From Planctomycetota bacterium (GTDB lineage: Bacteria > Planctomycetota > J058): DNA of 64,000 nt. The DNA lies in the NCBI GenBank assembly GCA_023954375.1, contig JAMLIC010000043.1:1-64000 (forward strand), read 5' to 3'. Positions 52,793 through 62,349 of the stretch are shown in pieces. Position numbers and translations under genes: made by a program. Each line of letters begins with the position of its first letter. Positions within the stretch are counted from its first letter, which is position 1. The notes below the pieces were generated by a model that was not told where the DNA came from, searched no databases, and was given only the letters and a program-made list of their open reading frames with translations.

Positions 52793-53938
52793 TCAACTCG
52801 CTATCCAAGCTCTTACGTAATCCTCAATCCGGGCGTCAGACAGCGAGGGCACCACCTCTGGCCGACGCTCCAGGCCGAGAATGAGCGGCTCAAGCTCACT
52901 TGCCCGCCGAGGCATTACTGTCCTCCAACGTCTTTGCGCACTACGTAGAAACGCATACGCGAGCGGCACGTCGCCAGAGCGCTCCAGAGCCTCGGAGATC
53001 CACTGTCGCGCAAAACCTTGATTCTGGACTGCAAGCCCGGAGCCTCTTTCAGCTTCAAGCAAACGTGCGGATACTCGGTAGAGACAGAGTGCTCGGCTGA
53101 AGTCACCTTGAAGCCACAGGCAACGCCCCACATTCCCAAAGAGCGACGCGTTCTGAATTACCTCTCCCTTCTCAAGAAGATCATCAAGCGAACGCTTACC
53201 AAGGAAGAGCGGCAGTGCCTCGTCGACTCTGCCTCCGTCGCGAAGTGCAAGCGCGAGGCTATGCCTGCAATCATGTTCAGTAGTGATGTTGCTTGTCGTC
53301 TTCAGCTCGTGACCTACACGCCCCCACTCGATGGCCTCTGAAAACTGCCTCGCATGCCAAAACGCCTTGCAACGAAGGTCACAGAGAAGAATGTATCCCG
53401 CGTCCCGCTCTGGAAACTCTCGCTCGTAGCGATCGAGTTGTGCCAGAGCGTCCTTAAATCGCCCAAGTTCAGAGAGCGTGGTGGATAGTCGCGCAATCTC
53501 CGGGCGAAACACCGGAGACGCTGAATCCGCTTGCCAATCAAGGTTCCTAAGAACTCTGAGCCCTACGCGCACATACTCCTCTGGGAAACCTCCGTCGAGG
53601 AGCGCAGCTGACGCTTCAGCCATGGTCTCCAGCGCCTGCCGAGTACGACCCGACTCAACTTCCAGGTCCGCCTTATGAGACCAGTTGACGAGAACATCGA
53701 ACGCTGGGGCAGTCACAAGGAGCCCCTTTAGGCGTGCAGTTGTAGACTGGTACAGTCGGATAACCCGCCCCAGATAGGTTCGGCGCTCCACTGGACGGTA
53801 CTCAGTGCGAATGTACTCTCGCAGAAGTGGGTGCAGTTCCCATGTGTCCTCAGCTCCGGCGGCCTGCTTGCGAATCGTCAGATTGAGGGATTCAAGACCC
53901 TGAAGAACCCTCCGCAGTCGGCCTGGCCGCTTTGCACG
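52793..53938 (-). CDS. C-terminal (TPR) part of the frame-interrupted SIR2-STAND protein
   Basis: 381 codons that continue the SIR2-STAND reading after a -1 shift. From the slip point it reads RAKRPGRLRRVLQGLESLNL, then DTWELHPLLREYIRTEYRP, typical of the winged-helix end of STAND NTPases. TPR-like helices follow to the stop (ALAQLDRYEREFPERDAGY, LALALRDGGRVDEALPLF). A GTG at 53791 could serve as an independent start giving 332 residues, but the sequence upstream of it is clearly protein-like in the same frame, so one long protein is the better model. Composition is much less GC-rich than the rest of the window, like its N-terminal part. TPR tails of STAND defence proteins serve as sensors of phage proteins. 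Confidence 0.75.
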   Translation of the reverse strand, partial: RAKRPGRLRRVLQGLESLNLTIRKQAAGAEDTWELHPLLREYIRTEYRPVERRTYLGRVIRLYQSTTARLKGLLVTAPAFDVLVNWSHKADLEVESGRTRQALETMAEASAALLDGGFPEEYVRVGLRVLRNLDWQADSASPVFRPEIARLSTTLSELGRFKDALAQLDRYEREFPERDAGYILLCDLRCKAFWHARQFSEAIEWGRVGHELKTTSNITTEHDCRHSLALALRDGGRVDEALPLFLGKRSLDDLLEKGEVIQNASLFGNVGRCLWLQGDFSRALCLYRVSARLLEAERGSGLAVQNQGFARQWISEALERSGDVPLAYAFLRSAQRRWRTVMPRRASELEPLILGLERRPEVVPSLSDARIEDYVRAWIAS

Positions 53939-55875
53939 CCCCCCATGAGTCGTGCGAGCTGACTCTGTGGTTCCGGTTTCGGCACTTCGGCGAGAAACCG
54001 GAGCACCTCCTTCTGCTCCTCCGTGAGTGTTCCCCAGATCGACTGCAGTAACTCTGAGGGGAGGGCTGTTGGCTGACGATCCCGAAGTTGGTGTAAGAGG
54101 CGTCGAGCGTGTTCCTTGCCTTGGCCTGCCTGCACCGCGATGAGGTTGAGCCAGAGTGTATGTCCCTCGGTCAGTGCGTGGGCCTGATCAGCGATCTGGC
54201 GAACTTCTGACCTGTCCATCGACGTTCCGCGAAGTTGAAACAACGCATGAGCATCTTGCAGCGTCAGGCCCGAGAGATGGACGCTGGTTACGTTTGCGGT
54301 CTCCGGACGAAGGTCGGGACGGCACGTCAGCAACAAGGTTACGTTCTCGAAGGAGGTGGCGACTCGGAGAATCAGCTCCTTCAAAACTCCCGCAGGCCTT
54401 ACTGACTCCAAGTCGATGTAGTGATCGACATTGTCAAGGACCAGCAACGCACGGCGGCCCCGCAGTCGATCGAGGAGCACTTCGATGGCCTCGCGGGAAT
54501 CAGAAACGCACAGGTCTGCAGCACGAACCGACCCGTGCATGAAGCGTTCGATGATACAGAGAATCTGCGTGTGGAGAGTGTCTCCCTGCTCGCGGCAATC
54601 TCTCCAATCCCAATAGTCAAATCTGTCTCGACAGGACTCAAGGTACTTCGCCGCGAGGCATGACTTGCCTTGTCCCCCCAACCCGCTCACGATCAGAACA
54701 TTGCTTCTCGCACTGCACAACTGACGCAACTCTGACTCGCGTCCTACCCAGAAGTCCGCGCGAGGTGGATTGTCGCAGTGTGCCGGTTGCCTAACCGGCC
54801 ACGGGTTTGAACGGCCTGAACTGCGTGCAGACTCCAATGGGTGACTTGGGGCAGAGTCCTCTCCAGCTCCAGCGGAAGTTCTCGCTACTTCGCCGAGCGT
54901 CGCAATCTGTTTCTCCTCCGCTTGTACGCTCGCGGTCACGCTTCGCACCTGCTGGGAAGATGGAGCTGCTCGCCCGGCGCCTTTGACGGCGACCGCGCAA
55001 TTGCCTGAGAGTGAGATCTCGTCCAAGACCGCAACCAAAGGAGCGCCAAAGTCCTCAAACGGGACGATCTGAATGCCACTGTTAGCCAGCAGCGGACTGG
55101 TCCGGTCGACCTCGGCCTTCCTCAGAAGTATGAAATGTGGGCCCGCTGCACCTCGGAACGTCTCTGACACCCAACGCACCTGCGCCGCTACATGGGCATC
55201 ATCAAAGCTGAATCCCACGAAGAGAATCGAGCGGGAAGTGAGAAGGACGCGCAGAGACTGAAGGGCGGATTCGTAGCGAGCCTTCTGATCTTCCGACCCG
55301 TAGAGTTGATTGTATGCGTCAGGCGTCAAAATGATGTCAGCTGGATTGTCAATGTGCCCATGGAGATGCCAGACGGTTGCACGAGTAAGAGCGTTCTTCT
55401 GAAGATCGACGAATCCAACCTGTTGCTCGATCCGCCACTCCTGAAGTCCTTGGGCGTCCCTGGACGCCCACCTAAGCACCCGATCGAAGTTTGTGGTAAC
55501 AACAACGCCTGATGATGCGGTTCGCCACACGGCGCGGGCGAGCTCGAGACTTTGGGTGTCTATCGTGGATGGGTCCGGGTCGAACGTTTCCTTAAGCAAC
55601 GAATACCATCTCGACCCTAGAGCAAGCTTCGCCTCACGGGCGGCATCGAGAACGCGTGGTGTGCCCACATTCAGGAGCGCATGCACCAGGTTGGACTCAG
55701 GCTCCCGCGCCTGTTGTTTCAGCTCTTCAGCGCAGCGCTTGAGGAGCTGGACCCAGCCAGGGAATGCAGGTTCTCCCGATATTGTCCTGCAGGCCATCGA
55801 CACGCCGGCGCCGGCGAAGGGCACCAACTGCTTCTCCTTCATGCTGGCGAGGAGTGCCTGCGGAATCTGGTTCAC
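53878..55875 (-). CDS. SIR2-STAND NTPase, putative antiviral defence protein (N-terminal part)
   Basis: 665 codons to a stop, of which about 646 are in the natural frame. The N-terminal SIR2 domain has FAGAGVS (20-26), TNFD (118-121, catalytic Asn), LHGH (catalytic His 162) and GFSFDD (211-216), so NAD+ hydrolysis is expected. A linker leads to a STAND P-loop domain: WVGRESELRQL, Walker A GLGGQGKS near 400, Walker B LLVLDNVD near 478 and LLLTCRPD. A winged helix follows (TLTEEQKEVLRFLAEVP). This order matches SIR2-STAND (Avs5-type) defence proteins. GTG at 55875 has AGGGGA upstream and starts at the SIR2 helix; 33 further upstream codons look non-coding. Low GC marks acquisition. Confidence 0.85.
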   Translation of the reverse strand: MNQIPQALLASMKEKQLVPFAGAGVSMACRTISGEPAFPGWVQLLKRCAEELKQQAREPESNLVHALLNVGTPRVLDAAREAKLALGSRWYSLLKETFDPDPSTIDTQSLELARAVWRTASSGVVVTTNFDRVLRWASRDAQGLQEWRIEQQVGFVDLQKNALTRATVWHLHGHIDNPADIILTPDAYNQLYGSEDQKARYESALQSLRVLLTSRSILFVGFSFDDAHVAAQVRWVSETFRGAAGPHFILLRKAEVDRTSPLLANSGIQIVPFEDFGAPLVAVLDEISLSGNCAVAVKGAGRAAPSSQQVRSVTASVQAEEKQIATLGEVARTSAGAGEDSAPSHPLESARSSGRSNPWPVRQPAHCDNPPRADFWVGRESELRQLCSARSNVLIVSGLGGQGKSCLAAKYLESCRDRFDYWDWRDCREQGDTLHTQILCIIERFMHGSVRAADLCVSDSREAIEVLLDRLRGRRALLVLDNVDHYIDLESVRPAGVLKELILRVATSFENVTLLLTCRPDLRPETANVTSVHLSGLTLQDAHALFQLRGTSMDRSEVRQIADQAHALTEGHTLWLNLIAVQAGQGKEHARRLLHQLRDRQPTALPSELLQSIWGTLTEEQKEVLRFLAEVPKPEPQSQLARLMGGVQSGQADCGGFFRVLNPSI
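53938..53944 (-). other. Candidate -1 ribosomal frameshift heptamer G GGG GGC
   Basis: On the minus strand the zero-frame codons ATG GGG GGC form the X XXY YYZ heptamer GGGGGGC. Slipping back one base here moves reading into the TPR frame and gives a 1,027-residue protein. A lost G in the run (assembly or real) would look the same. Confidence 0.4.
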
Positions 55876-56170
55876 TGCTTCCCCTCTGTGGCTAGGCTCA
55901 TGCTGGCGATGCTTCGTGACCAATGAGCTAGTCGGCGCTCCCCGTAGTCGGCCTCTGCACCCCTTATAGACCACTGCCAGGGAACGGTACTTATGATGTT
56001 GCGTTCTGGCGGGACCGATCTTACAAGAGGCCTATGACACCGGCTGCGGGTGATCACCGCGGACGCGCCTGCCCGGTTTCGACTCCGGTCCGGGACGCAG
56101 GCCCTCGAGGAGGCTCGGGTCTGCGCGGACGTTGGCTAGCCGGCTCTCGTCCCGCGTATCCTCCCTCACG

Positions 56171-57712
56171 ATGGACGGCGGCTTCGACCTCGACGCGCTC
56201 CTCCGGCCGGTGCGCGCGCAGCGCGCCGACCCGACCGGGCAGGTCCTCTCGGGCTGCCGGCTCGAGCGCATCCTCGGCCGCGGCGGCATGGGCGAGGCGT
56301 GGCTGGCGCGCCGCGAGGCGGACGGGCTGCAGGCGGTCGTCAAGCTGCTCGACCCCGTCGCGCTCGCCGACGCCGAGCGCCGGGCGCGGGCGCGCCGCGA
56401 GTGGGCCACGCTCTGCAAGGTGCGCCCGACGCCGCACGTGGTGCAGGTCCTCGGGGTCGACCTCGAGCACGAGCGCCCGCACCTCGTGCTCGAGTTCGTG
56501 CCCGGCGAGGGGCTGCACGCCCTCCTGCGCCGGCGCGGGGCGCTGCCGTGGGCCGACGCCGCGCGGGTCGCGCGCGACCTGGCCCTCGGGCTGGCCGCCG
56601 TGCACGAGCAAGGCGTCGTCCACCGCGACGTGAAGCCGGCCAACGCGATCGTGCGCCCCGACGGCGCCGCCACGCTCGTCGACTTCGGCCTCGCCAAGGA
56701 CCTGTTCGCGACGAGCGTGACCTCGCCGCAGATGCTCCTCGGCACCGCCGCCTACATGGCGCCGGAGCAGTGGGCCGACGCCGCGGCGCGCGACGGGCGC
56801 TGCGACCTGTTCGCGCTCGGCGTGACCCTCTACGAGCTCGTCGCCGGCGCCCCGCCCTTCGGCACGGGCCAGGACCCGGGCGCGACGGAGGAGGCGGCGA
56901 CGACCGGCGACTACGCGCCGCTCGAGGAGGCCGCCCCGGGCGTGCCGGGCGAGCTCGCGCTCGTCGTCGACCTCCTGCTCGCGCCCGACCCCGCCTGGCG
57001 CTACCCCCGGGCGGACCTCGTGGCCCGCGACCTCGAGGCGGTGCGCGGCGGCGGCGCGTCCTCGGCGCCCTGCATGGTGGCGGCGGACGGCCGGCGCTGG
57101 CCGCTCGTCCGGGGGCGGCGCTGGACGCTCGGCAGCGCGCCCGACTGCCAGGTCGTGCTCCCCCCGCCGGCGAGCCCCAGGCACGCGCAGCTGCGCCGCG
57201 AGGCGGCCGGGTTCGCGCTCGTCGACCTGCGCGGCAGCGCCGGGACGCGCGTGCAGGGCGAGCCGCTGACCGGGCCGCGCGCGCTGGCGCCGGGCGACCT
57301 GCTCGACCTCGGCGGCGTCGCCCTGCGCCTCCTCGACCCCCTGCGCGCGACGCCGGTCGCGGCGACCGAGGTCGTCGACGCGCGGCGCGAGGTCGCCCCG
57401 GCGCCGCTCGTGCAGGCGCTCGCGGCCGACGCCGACCCGCGCGCGGCCGCGTGGCTCCTCGAGCGCCTCGCGCCCGACCCGGCCCCGGCGGCGGCCACGC
57501 AGCGCGCCCTCGCGGCCGTCGGGCCCGAGGCGGTCCGCGCCGCCCTCGAGGCGCGCGCCGCCGAGGACGCGCGCGTGGCGCCGTGGGCGGCCGAGCGCGT
57601 CCTCGCGCTCGCGGGCGGCGCGCGGCGCGGCGGCGCTCGCCTGGTGGTGCGCCGCGGCGCTCCCCGCAGGTGGCGCCGCCCGGGCCGCCCGCGCGCGCGC
57701 GGCTGCTCGTGA
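56171..57712 (+). CDS. Serine/threonine protein kinase with FHA domain
   Basis: A 513-residue Hanks-type kinase. The kinase domain (about 25-285) has the Gly loop LGRGGMGEAWLA, ATP Lys in AVVKLLDP, catalytic HRDVKPANAI, DFGLAKD and GTAAYMAPEQ. An FHA domain follows at about 305-385 (WTLGSAPDCQVVLPPPASPRHAQL), then helical repeats. After about residue 495 the frame runs into low-complexity Arg residues and stops. One extra C in the CCCC run at 57662-57665 would join it to the second FHA segment in the next frame, so the kinase probably has two FHA domains. No membrane helix is seen before the break. The low-GC island ends just upstream. Confidence 0.85.
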   Translation: MDGGFDLDALLRPVRAQRADPTGQVLSGCRLERILGRGGMGEAWLARREADGLQAVVKLLDPVALADAERRARARREWATLCKVRPTPHVVQVLGVDLEHERPHLVLEFVPGEGLHALLRRRGALPWADAARVARDLALGLAAVHEQGVVHRDVKPANAIVRPDGAATLVDFGLAKDLFATSVTSPQMLLGTAAYMAPEQWADAAARDGRCDLFALGVTLYELVAGAPPFGTGQDPGATEEAATTGDYAPLEEAAPGVPGELALVVDLLLAPDPAWRYPRADLVARDLEAVRGGGASSAPCMVAADGRRWPLVRGRRWTLGSAPDCQVVLPPPASPRHAQLRREAAGFALVDLRGSAGTRVQGEPLTGPRALAPGDLLDLGGVALRLLDPLRATPVAATEVVDARREVAPAPLVQALAADADPRAAAWLLERLAPDPAPAAATQRALAAVGPEAVRAALEARAAEDARVAPWAAERVLALAGGARRGGARLVVRRGAPRRWRRPGRPRARGCS

Positions 57713-58250
57713 CCGGCGGGGCGCCGGCGGCGCTCGACCTGCGCGGCCGCGGCGTGGTCCTCGTCGGCCGCGAGCCGCGCTGCGACGTGGTCCTCGCCGC
57801 CGGGCGGCGCCTGGCCGCCACCCTCGTGCGCCTGCACGCGCGCTGGGTCCTCCGCGACGAGGGCGACGGCGCGGCGCGGCTGCTCGAGCCCGGCCGGCCT
57901 GCGCCGCTGGGTGAGGGCGCCGCGCTGGTCCTGGAGGTGGCCGACGAGCCCGCCCGCGGTGACCTCGCGCCCATCGACCCCGCCGCCTTCTGGGCGCTCG
58001 CCGGGCATCCGGCGACCCTGCGCGGGCTCGCGCTCGTGCTCGCGCTCGGCCCCGCGCTCGAGGCGGCGCTCGCCCGGCTGGGCGTCGGCGAGCCGGCCGC
58101 ATCGCGCGCGCGCGCCCTCCTGGCCGACCGGGCGCGCCTGGCGCGCGAGCGCCTGGTCGCGGCGCTCGGCCGCGACCTGGGCGACGACCCGGCCGCCTGG
58201 CGGGCCGCGCTCGGCCCGGGGCCAGGCCTCGCCCCGGCGGGCTGGACGCC

Positions 58251-58254
<4 letters not shown>
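57670..58254 (+). CDS. Second FHA segment (separate gene or kinase C-terminus)
   Basis: 194 codons from a GTG at 57670, in the -1 frame relative to the kinase. It starts APPGPPARARLLVTGG and contains an FHA-like fold (GVVLVGREPRCDVVLAAGRRLAATLVRLHARW...GEGAALVLEV) and a helical tail. Its stop overlaps the GTG of the next kinase, so this frame is genuinely translated at its end. It is either the true C-terminus of the first kinase separated by a one-base indel, or a small gene overlapping the kinase by 43 bases. The GTG lacks a clear ribosome site, which favours the indel. Confidence 0.6.
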
Positions 58255-59010
<756 letters not shown>

Positions 59011-60324
59011 GTGGTCGCGCGCGCCCTCGCCCGCGCGCCGGCCGAGCGCTTCCCGAGCGCGGCCGCGCTGGCCGCCGCCCTCGACGAGGTCGTCGCCGGG
59101 CGCGCCGCCGCGCGCCCCCGCCGGCGCGGCGCGCGCGCCCTCGGCGCCGGGGCGCTCGCGCTCCTCCCGCTCCTCGCCTGGCTCGCCCTGCGGCCGAGCC
59201 CGCCCACGGACGCCCCGCCCCCCACGGCGCCGGTCGCCCCGTCCCCCCCGCCGGTCGTCGAGGCGCCGCCGCCCGAGGAGCCCGACCTGCCGCCGGTCGT
59301 GTCCCGCCGGCTGCCCGTCGGCAGCCAGGTGTGGCGCCTGGTCGCCCGCCCCGGGACGACCCAGGTCGCCGCCGGGACCGAGGACGGCCGGGTGCGCGTC
59401 TACGACGTCGACACGGGCGCGCTCGTGCACGCGTTCGACCACGCCCCCGACCCCGGCCCCCGCCGCTGGGTGAAGGCCATGGCGTTCACGCCGGACGGCG
59501 CGGCGCTGATCACGGGCGGGGCCGACCACGCCCTGCGGCGCTGGGACCTGACCGGCGCCGCGCCGGCGCTCGTCGCCGAGGCCCCGGGGCTCGACGAGCC
59601 GTGCGAGCTCGCCTTCAGCCCCGACGGCGCGCGCCTCGCCGTGGCGCGCCTCGAGGGCAACGTGCTGCTCCTCGACCCGCTCACGCTCGCGCCGCTCGGC
59701 CCGATCGTCAGCCTGGGGCGGCCGCACGGCGAGACGCTCGCCTGGGACGCGCCGGGCGCCCGCTGCCTGGTGACGGTCACCGCGGCCGGCTACCCGACCG
59801 GCGCCCGCTGGCTCGAGGTCGACGCCGACGCGGCGCGGACCCTGCGCGAGGTCCGCGTCGAGGAGGCCATGGAGTCGGGCGCGCTGCCCCCGCCGCCCTC
59901 GCCGACCCACGGCTGGCAGCTCGTCCGGGCGCGGTTCGTCGGCCCCGAGCGGGTGCTCGTCGGCGTCCGCAACCGCACGACGCTCCTCCTCTGGGACCTG
60001 CGCGGCTCCGGGCGCCCCGCGGCGCTCGCGCCGCCCGAGGAGGTCACGGCCTTCGAGGCCACGCGCCGCTACCAGGGGATCGCGGGGGTCGACGTCCAGG
60101 GCGACCTCGTGGTCACCGGGACGCACGGCGGGCTCCTCCTCGGCTGGAGCCTGGAGCGGCGCGCCCTGCGCTGGTGGACGCCGGCGCACGAGAACCAGGC
60201 GCTCTGCGCCGTGCTCACCCCCGACGGCCGCCGCGTGGTCACGGCCGGCCCCGACGGGGAGGTCGTCGTGTGGGACCTGCGCGGCCCGGACCCCACGGGC
60301 GCGCCCTCCGCCGACCGGCGGTAG
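59011..60324 (+). CDS. C-terminal part of the second kinase: membrane helix and WD40-like propeller
   Basis: 437 codons in the +1 frame. It begins with the last helix of the kinase domain (VVARALARAPAERFPSAAALAAALDEVV). A single membrane helix (GAGALALLPLLAWLALR) and a Pro-rich linker follow. A beta-propeller with WD40-like blades completes it (VWRLVARPGTTQVAAGTEDGRVRVYD, AMAFTPDGAALITGGADHALRRWDL, AVLTPDGRRVVTAGPDGEVVVWDL). Kinases with an extracellular propeller are frequent in planctomycetes. The GTG at 59011 is not a likely start; the segment is best read as the continuation of the kinase. Confidence 0.8.
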   Translation: MVARALARAPAERFPSAAALAAALDEVVAGRAAARPRRRGARALGAGALALLPLLAWLALRPSPPTDAPPPTAPVAPSPPPVVEAPPPEEPDLPPVVSRRLPVGSQVWRLVARPGTTQVAAGTEDGRVRVYDVDTGALVHAFDHAPDPGPRRWVKAMAFTPDGAALITGGADHALRRWDLTGAAPALVAEAPGLDEPCELAFSPDGARLAVARLEGNVLLLDPLTLAPLGPIVSLGRPHGETLAWDAPGARCLVTVTAAGYPTGARWLEVDADAARTLREVRVEEAMESGALPPPPSPTHGWQLVRARFVGPERVLVGVRNRTTLLLWDLRGSGRPAALAPPEEVTAFEATRRYQGIAGVDVQGDLVVTGTHGGLLLGWSLERRALRWWTPAHENQALCAVLTPDGRRVVTAGPDGEVVVWDLRGPDPTGAPSADRR

Positions 60325-60334
60325 GATCCTGGCC

Positions 60335-61162
60335 ATGATCGACCACCCCGACGCCCGGGTCGCCCTGGCGGCGGCCCGCGCGGGCGCGGCGGCGCTGGCC
60401 CCCTTCCTGGCCCGGCCGGCGCCGGCGGAGCGCAAGGACGACGGGTCGCCCGTGACCGAGGCCGACCGCGCGGCGAGCCGCGCGGCGCTGGAGGCGCTCG
60501 AGGCCGGGGCCCCGGGCGACGCGCGGATCAGCGAGGAGGCGCCGCCGCCCGAGGGCTGGGCGGGCGCGCGCCGGCGCTGGTTCGTCGACCCGCTCGACGG
60601 GACGCGCGAGTACGTGGCCGGGATCCCCGAGTTCGTCGTGATGGTCGGCCTCGTCGAGGACGGCCGGCCGGCGGTCGGCTGCGTCCTCGACCCGACGACC
60701 GGCCGCGCGTGGCTGGGGGTGGTCGGGGCGGGCGCCTGGGCCGTCGAGCCCGACGGCGCGCGCCGCCCGCTGCGCGCGCCCCGCCGCGCCGCGCTCGCCG
60801 GCGCGCGCGAGGCGATCAGCCGCTTCCACGAGCCGCCCGACCTCCCCGCCTGGGCGGCCGCGGCGGGCGTCGTCGACCGGCGCCCCTGCGGGAGCATGGG
60901 GCTCAAGGCGGCCCGGATCGCCGAGGGCCAGGTCGACTTCCACCTGCGGCCGCGCGGGCGCTGCGCCTACTGGGACAGCGCCGGCCCGGTCGCGCTGCTC
61001 CTCGCGGCCGGCGGCGAGGCGGGCGACGGGCGCGGGCGGCCGCTCCGCTACGACGACCCGTCGCTGGCCCACGAGGGGCTGCTCATCTGCGCCGGCGGCC
61101 TGCTGGCGCCGATCGCCGCGTCGTTCGCCGGCTGGGCTGCGTCGACGGAGGGAGGCGCGTGA
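60335..61162 (+). CDS. Inositol monophosphatase-family phosphatase, CysQ-like
   Basis: A 275-residue Mg-dependent, Li-sensitive type phosphatase. The metal-site motifs are SEE (66-68) and DPLDGT (85-90) followed by REYVAGIPEFVVM, as in CysQ/BPNT1 (DPLDGTKEF). The C-terminal metal Asp lies in AYWDSAGP. Substrate could be 3'-phosphoadenosine phosphates or a sugar phosphate. Being first in a nucleotide-sugar operon makes a sugar phosphate plausible; this is inference. The ATG follows the kinase gene by ten bases. Its stop overlaps the dehydrogenase GTG. Confidence 0.85.
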   Translation: MIDHPDARVALAAARAGAAALAPFLARPAPAERKDDGSPVTEADRAASRAALEALEAGAPGDARISEEAPPPEGWAGARRRWFVDPLDGTREYVAGIPEFVVMVGLVEDGRPAVGCVLDPTTGRAWLGVVGAGAWAVEPDGARRPLRAPRRAALAGAREAISRFHEPPDLPAWAAAAGVVDRRPCGSMGLKAARIAEGQVDFHLRPRGRCAYWDSAGPVALLLAAGGEAGDGRGRPLRYDDPSLAHEGLLICAGGLLAPIAASFAGWAASTEGGA

Positions 61163-62349
61163 GCGCGACGAAGATCGCCGTCCTGGGCGGCTGCGGCCAC
61201 GTCGGGCTGCCGCTGGCCCTCAAGTTCGCCGAGAAGGGCCATGACGTGACGATCGTCGACGTCAACGCCGCCGCCGTGGAGGCGATCTCGCGCGGCGAGA
61301 TGCCCTTCCTCGAGCACGGCGCGGCGCCGCTCCTCCGGGCCCACATGGGCAAGAACCTGCGGGCGACGACCGACCCCGCCGCCGTCTCCGGCGCCGAGGT
61401 GGTCGTGTGCATCGTCGGCACGCCGATCGACGAGCACCTCAACCCGCAGGTCGAGAAGCTCGTCGGGCTGCTGCACGAGCTGGCGCCGCACCTGCGCCCC
61501 GGGCAGCTCTTCGTCCTCCGCTCGACGGTCTACCCGGGGGCGACCGCGCACCTGGCGCGCGTGCTCGACGAGCGGGCGCCGGGGATCGACGTGGCCTTCT
61601 GCCCGGAGCGCGTGGCGCAGGGGCACGCCCTGCGGGAGTTCGAGGAGCTGCCGCAGCTGGTCTCGGGCGTCACGCCCCGCGCGCGCGAGCGGGCGCGGGC
61701 GCTGTTCGCCTGCATGACGGACAAGCTGGTCGAGGTCGAGCCGCTCGAGGCCGAGCTGGGCAAGCTCTTCTGCAACTCCTGGCGCTACATCGTCTTCGCG
61801 GCGGCCAACCAGTTCTACTCGCTCTGCGTGAGCCACGGCGTCGACTTCTACCGGGTGTGGGGCGCGATCACGCAGGGCTACCCCCGCCTGGCCGGCTTCC
61901 CGCGCGCCGGCTTCGCCGCCGGGCCCTGCCTGTTCAAGGACACGATGCAGCTCGCCGCCTTCTACGACAACGAGTTCACGCTCGGGCAGAGCGCCATGCT
62001 CGTCAACGAGGGCCTGCCGCGCGTCCTCGTCCAGCACCTGCGCGACGAGGCCGGTCCCCTGCGCGAGAGGACGGTCGGCATCCTCGGCATGACCTTCAAG
62101 GGCGACAACGACGACACGCGCGAGTCGCTCGCCTTCAAGCTGAAGAAGCTCCTGGCGCTCGAGTGCCGGGCCGTCCTCTGCACCGACGAGCTGGCGCGCG
62201 GCGCCTGGTGGCGCTCGCTCGACGAGGTCCTCGAGCGCGCCGACGTGCTGGTGATCGGCGCGCCCCACTCGCGCTACCGCGAGCTCGCGCCCCGGCAGCG
62301 CGTGCTCGACCCCTGGAACATCCTCGGCCGCGGGGGGCTGCTCGCGTGA
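61159..62349 (+). CDS. UDP-glucose/GDP-mannose-family 6-dehydrogenase
   Basis: A 396-residue NAD-dependent nucleotide-sugar dehydrogenase that oxidises C6 to a uronate for surface polysaccharide. The Rossmann motif is VLGGCGHVGLPLALKFAEKG. The central helical segment has ELGKLFCNSWRYIVFAAANQF. The catalytic Cys257 is in GPCLFKDT (Phe for the usual Pro), and the C-terminal domain opens with GILGMTFKGDNDDTRES. It most resembles the UDP-ManNAc/UDP-Glc branch. GTG start overlaps the phosphatase stop, and its own stop overlaps the epimerase GTG. Confidence 0.9.
   Translation: MSATKIAVLGGCGHVGLPLALKFAEKGHDVTIVDVNAAAVEAISRGEMPFLEHGAAPLLRAHMGKNLRATTDPAAVSGAEVVVCIVGTPIDEHLNPQVEKLVGLLHELAPHLRPGQLFVLRSTVYPGATAHLARVLDERAPGIDVAFCPERVAQGHALREFEELPQLVSGVTPRARERARALFACMTDKLVEVEPLEAELGKLFCNSWRYIVFAAANQFYSLCVSHGVDFYRVWGAITQGYPRLAGFPRAGFAAGPCLFKDTMQLAAFYDNEFTLGQSAMLVNEGLPRVLVQHLRDEAGPLRERTVGILGMTFKGDNDDTRESLAFKLKKLLALECRAVLCTDELARGAWWRSLDEVLERADVLVIGAPHSRYRELAPRQRVLDPWNILGRGGLLA

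Noticed and set aside
52765..56170. Integrative element with attachment sites at the gpD-like 3' end
   Set aside because: The duplicated 3' end lies only on the left, 161 bp apart; no third copy is near the right edge and no integrase is present.
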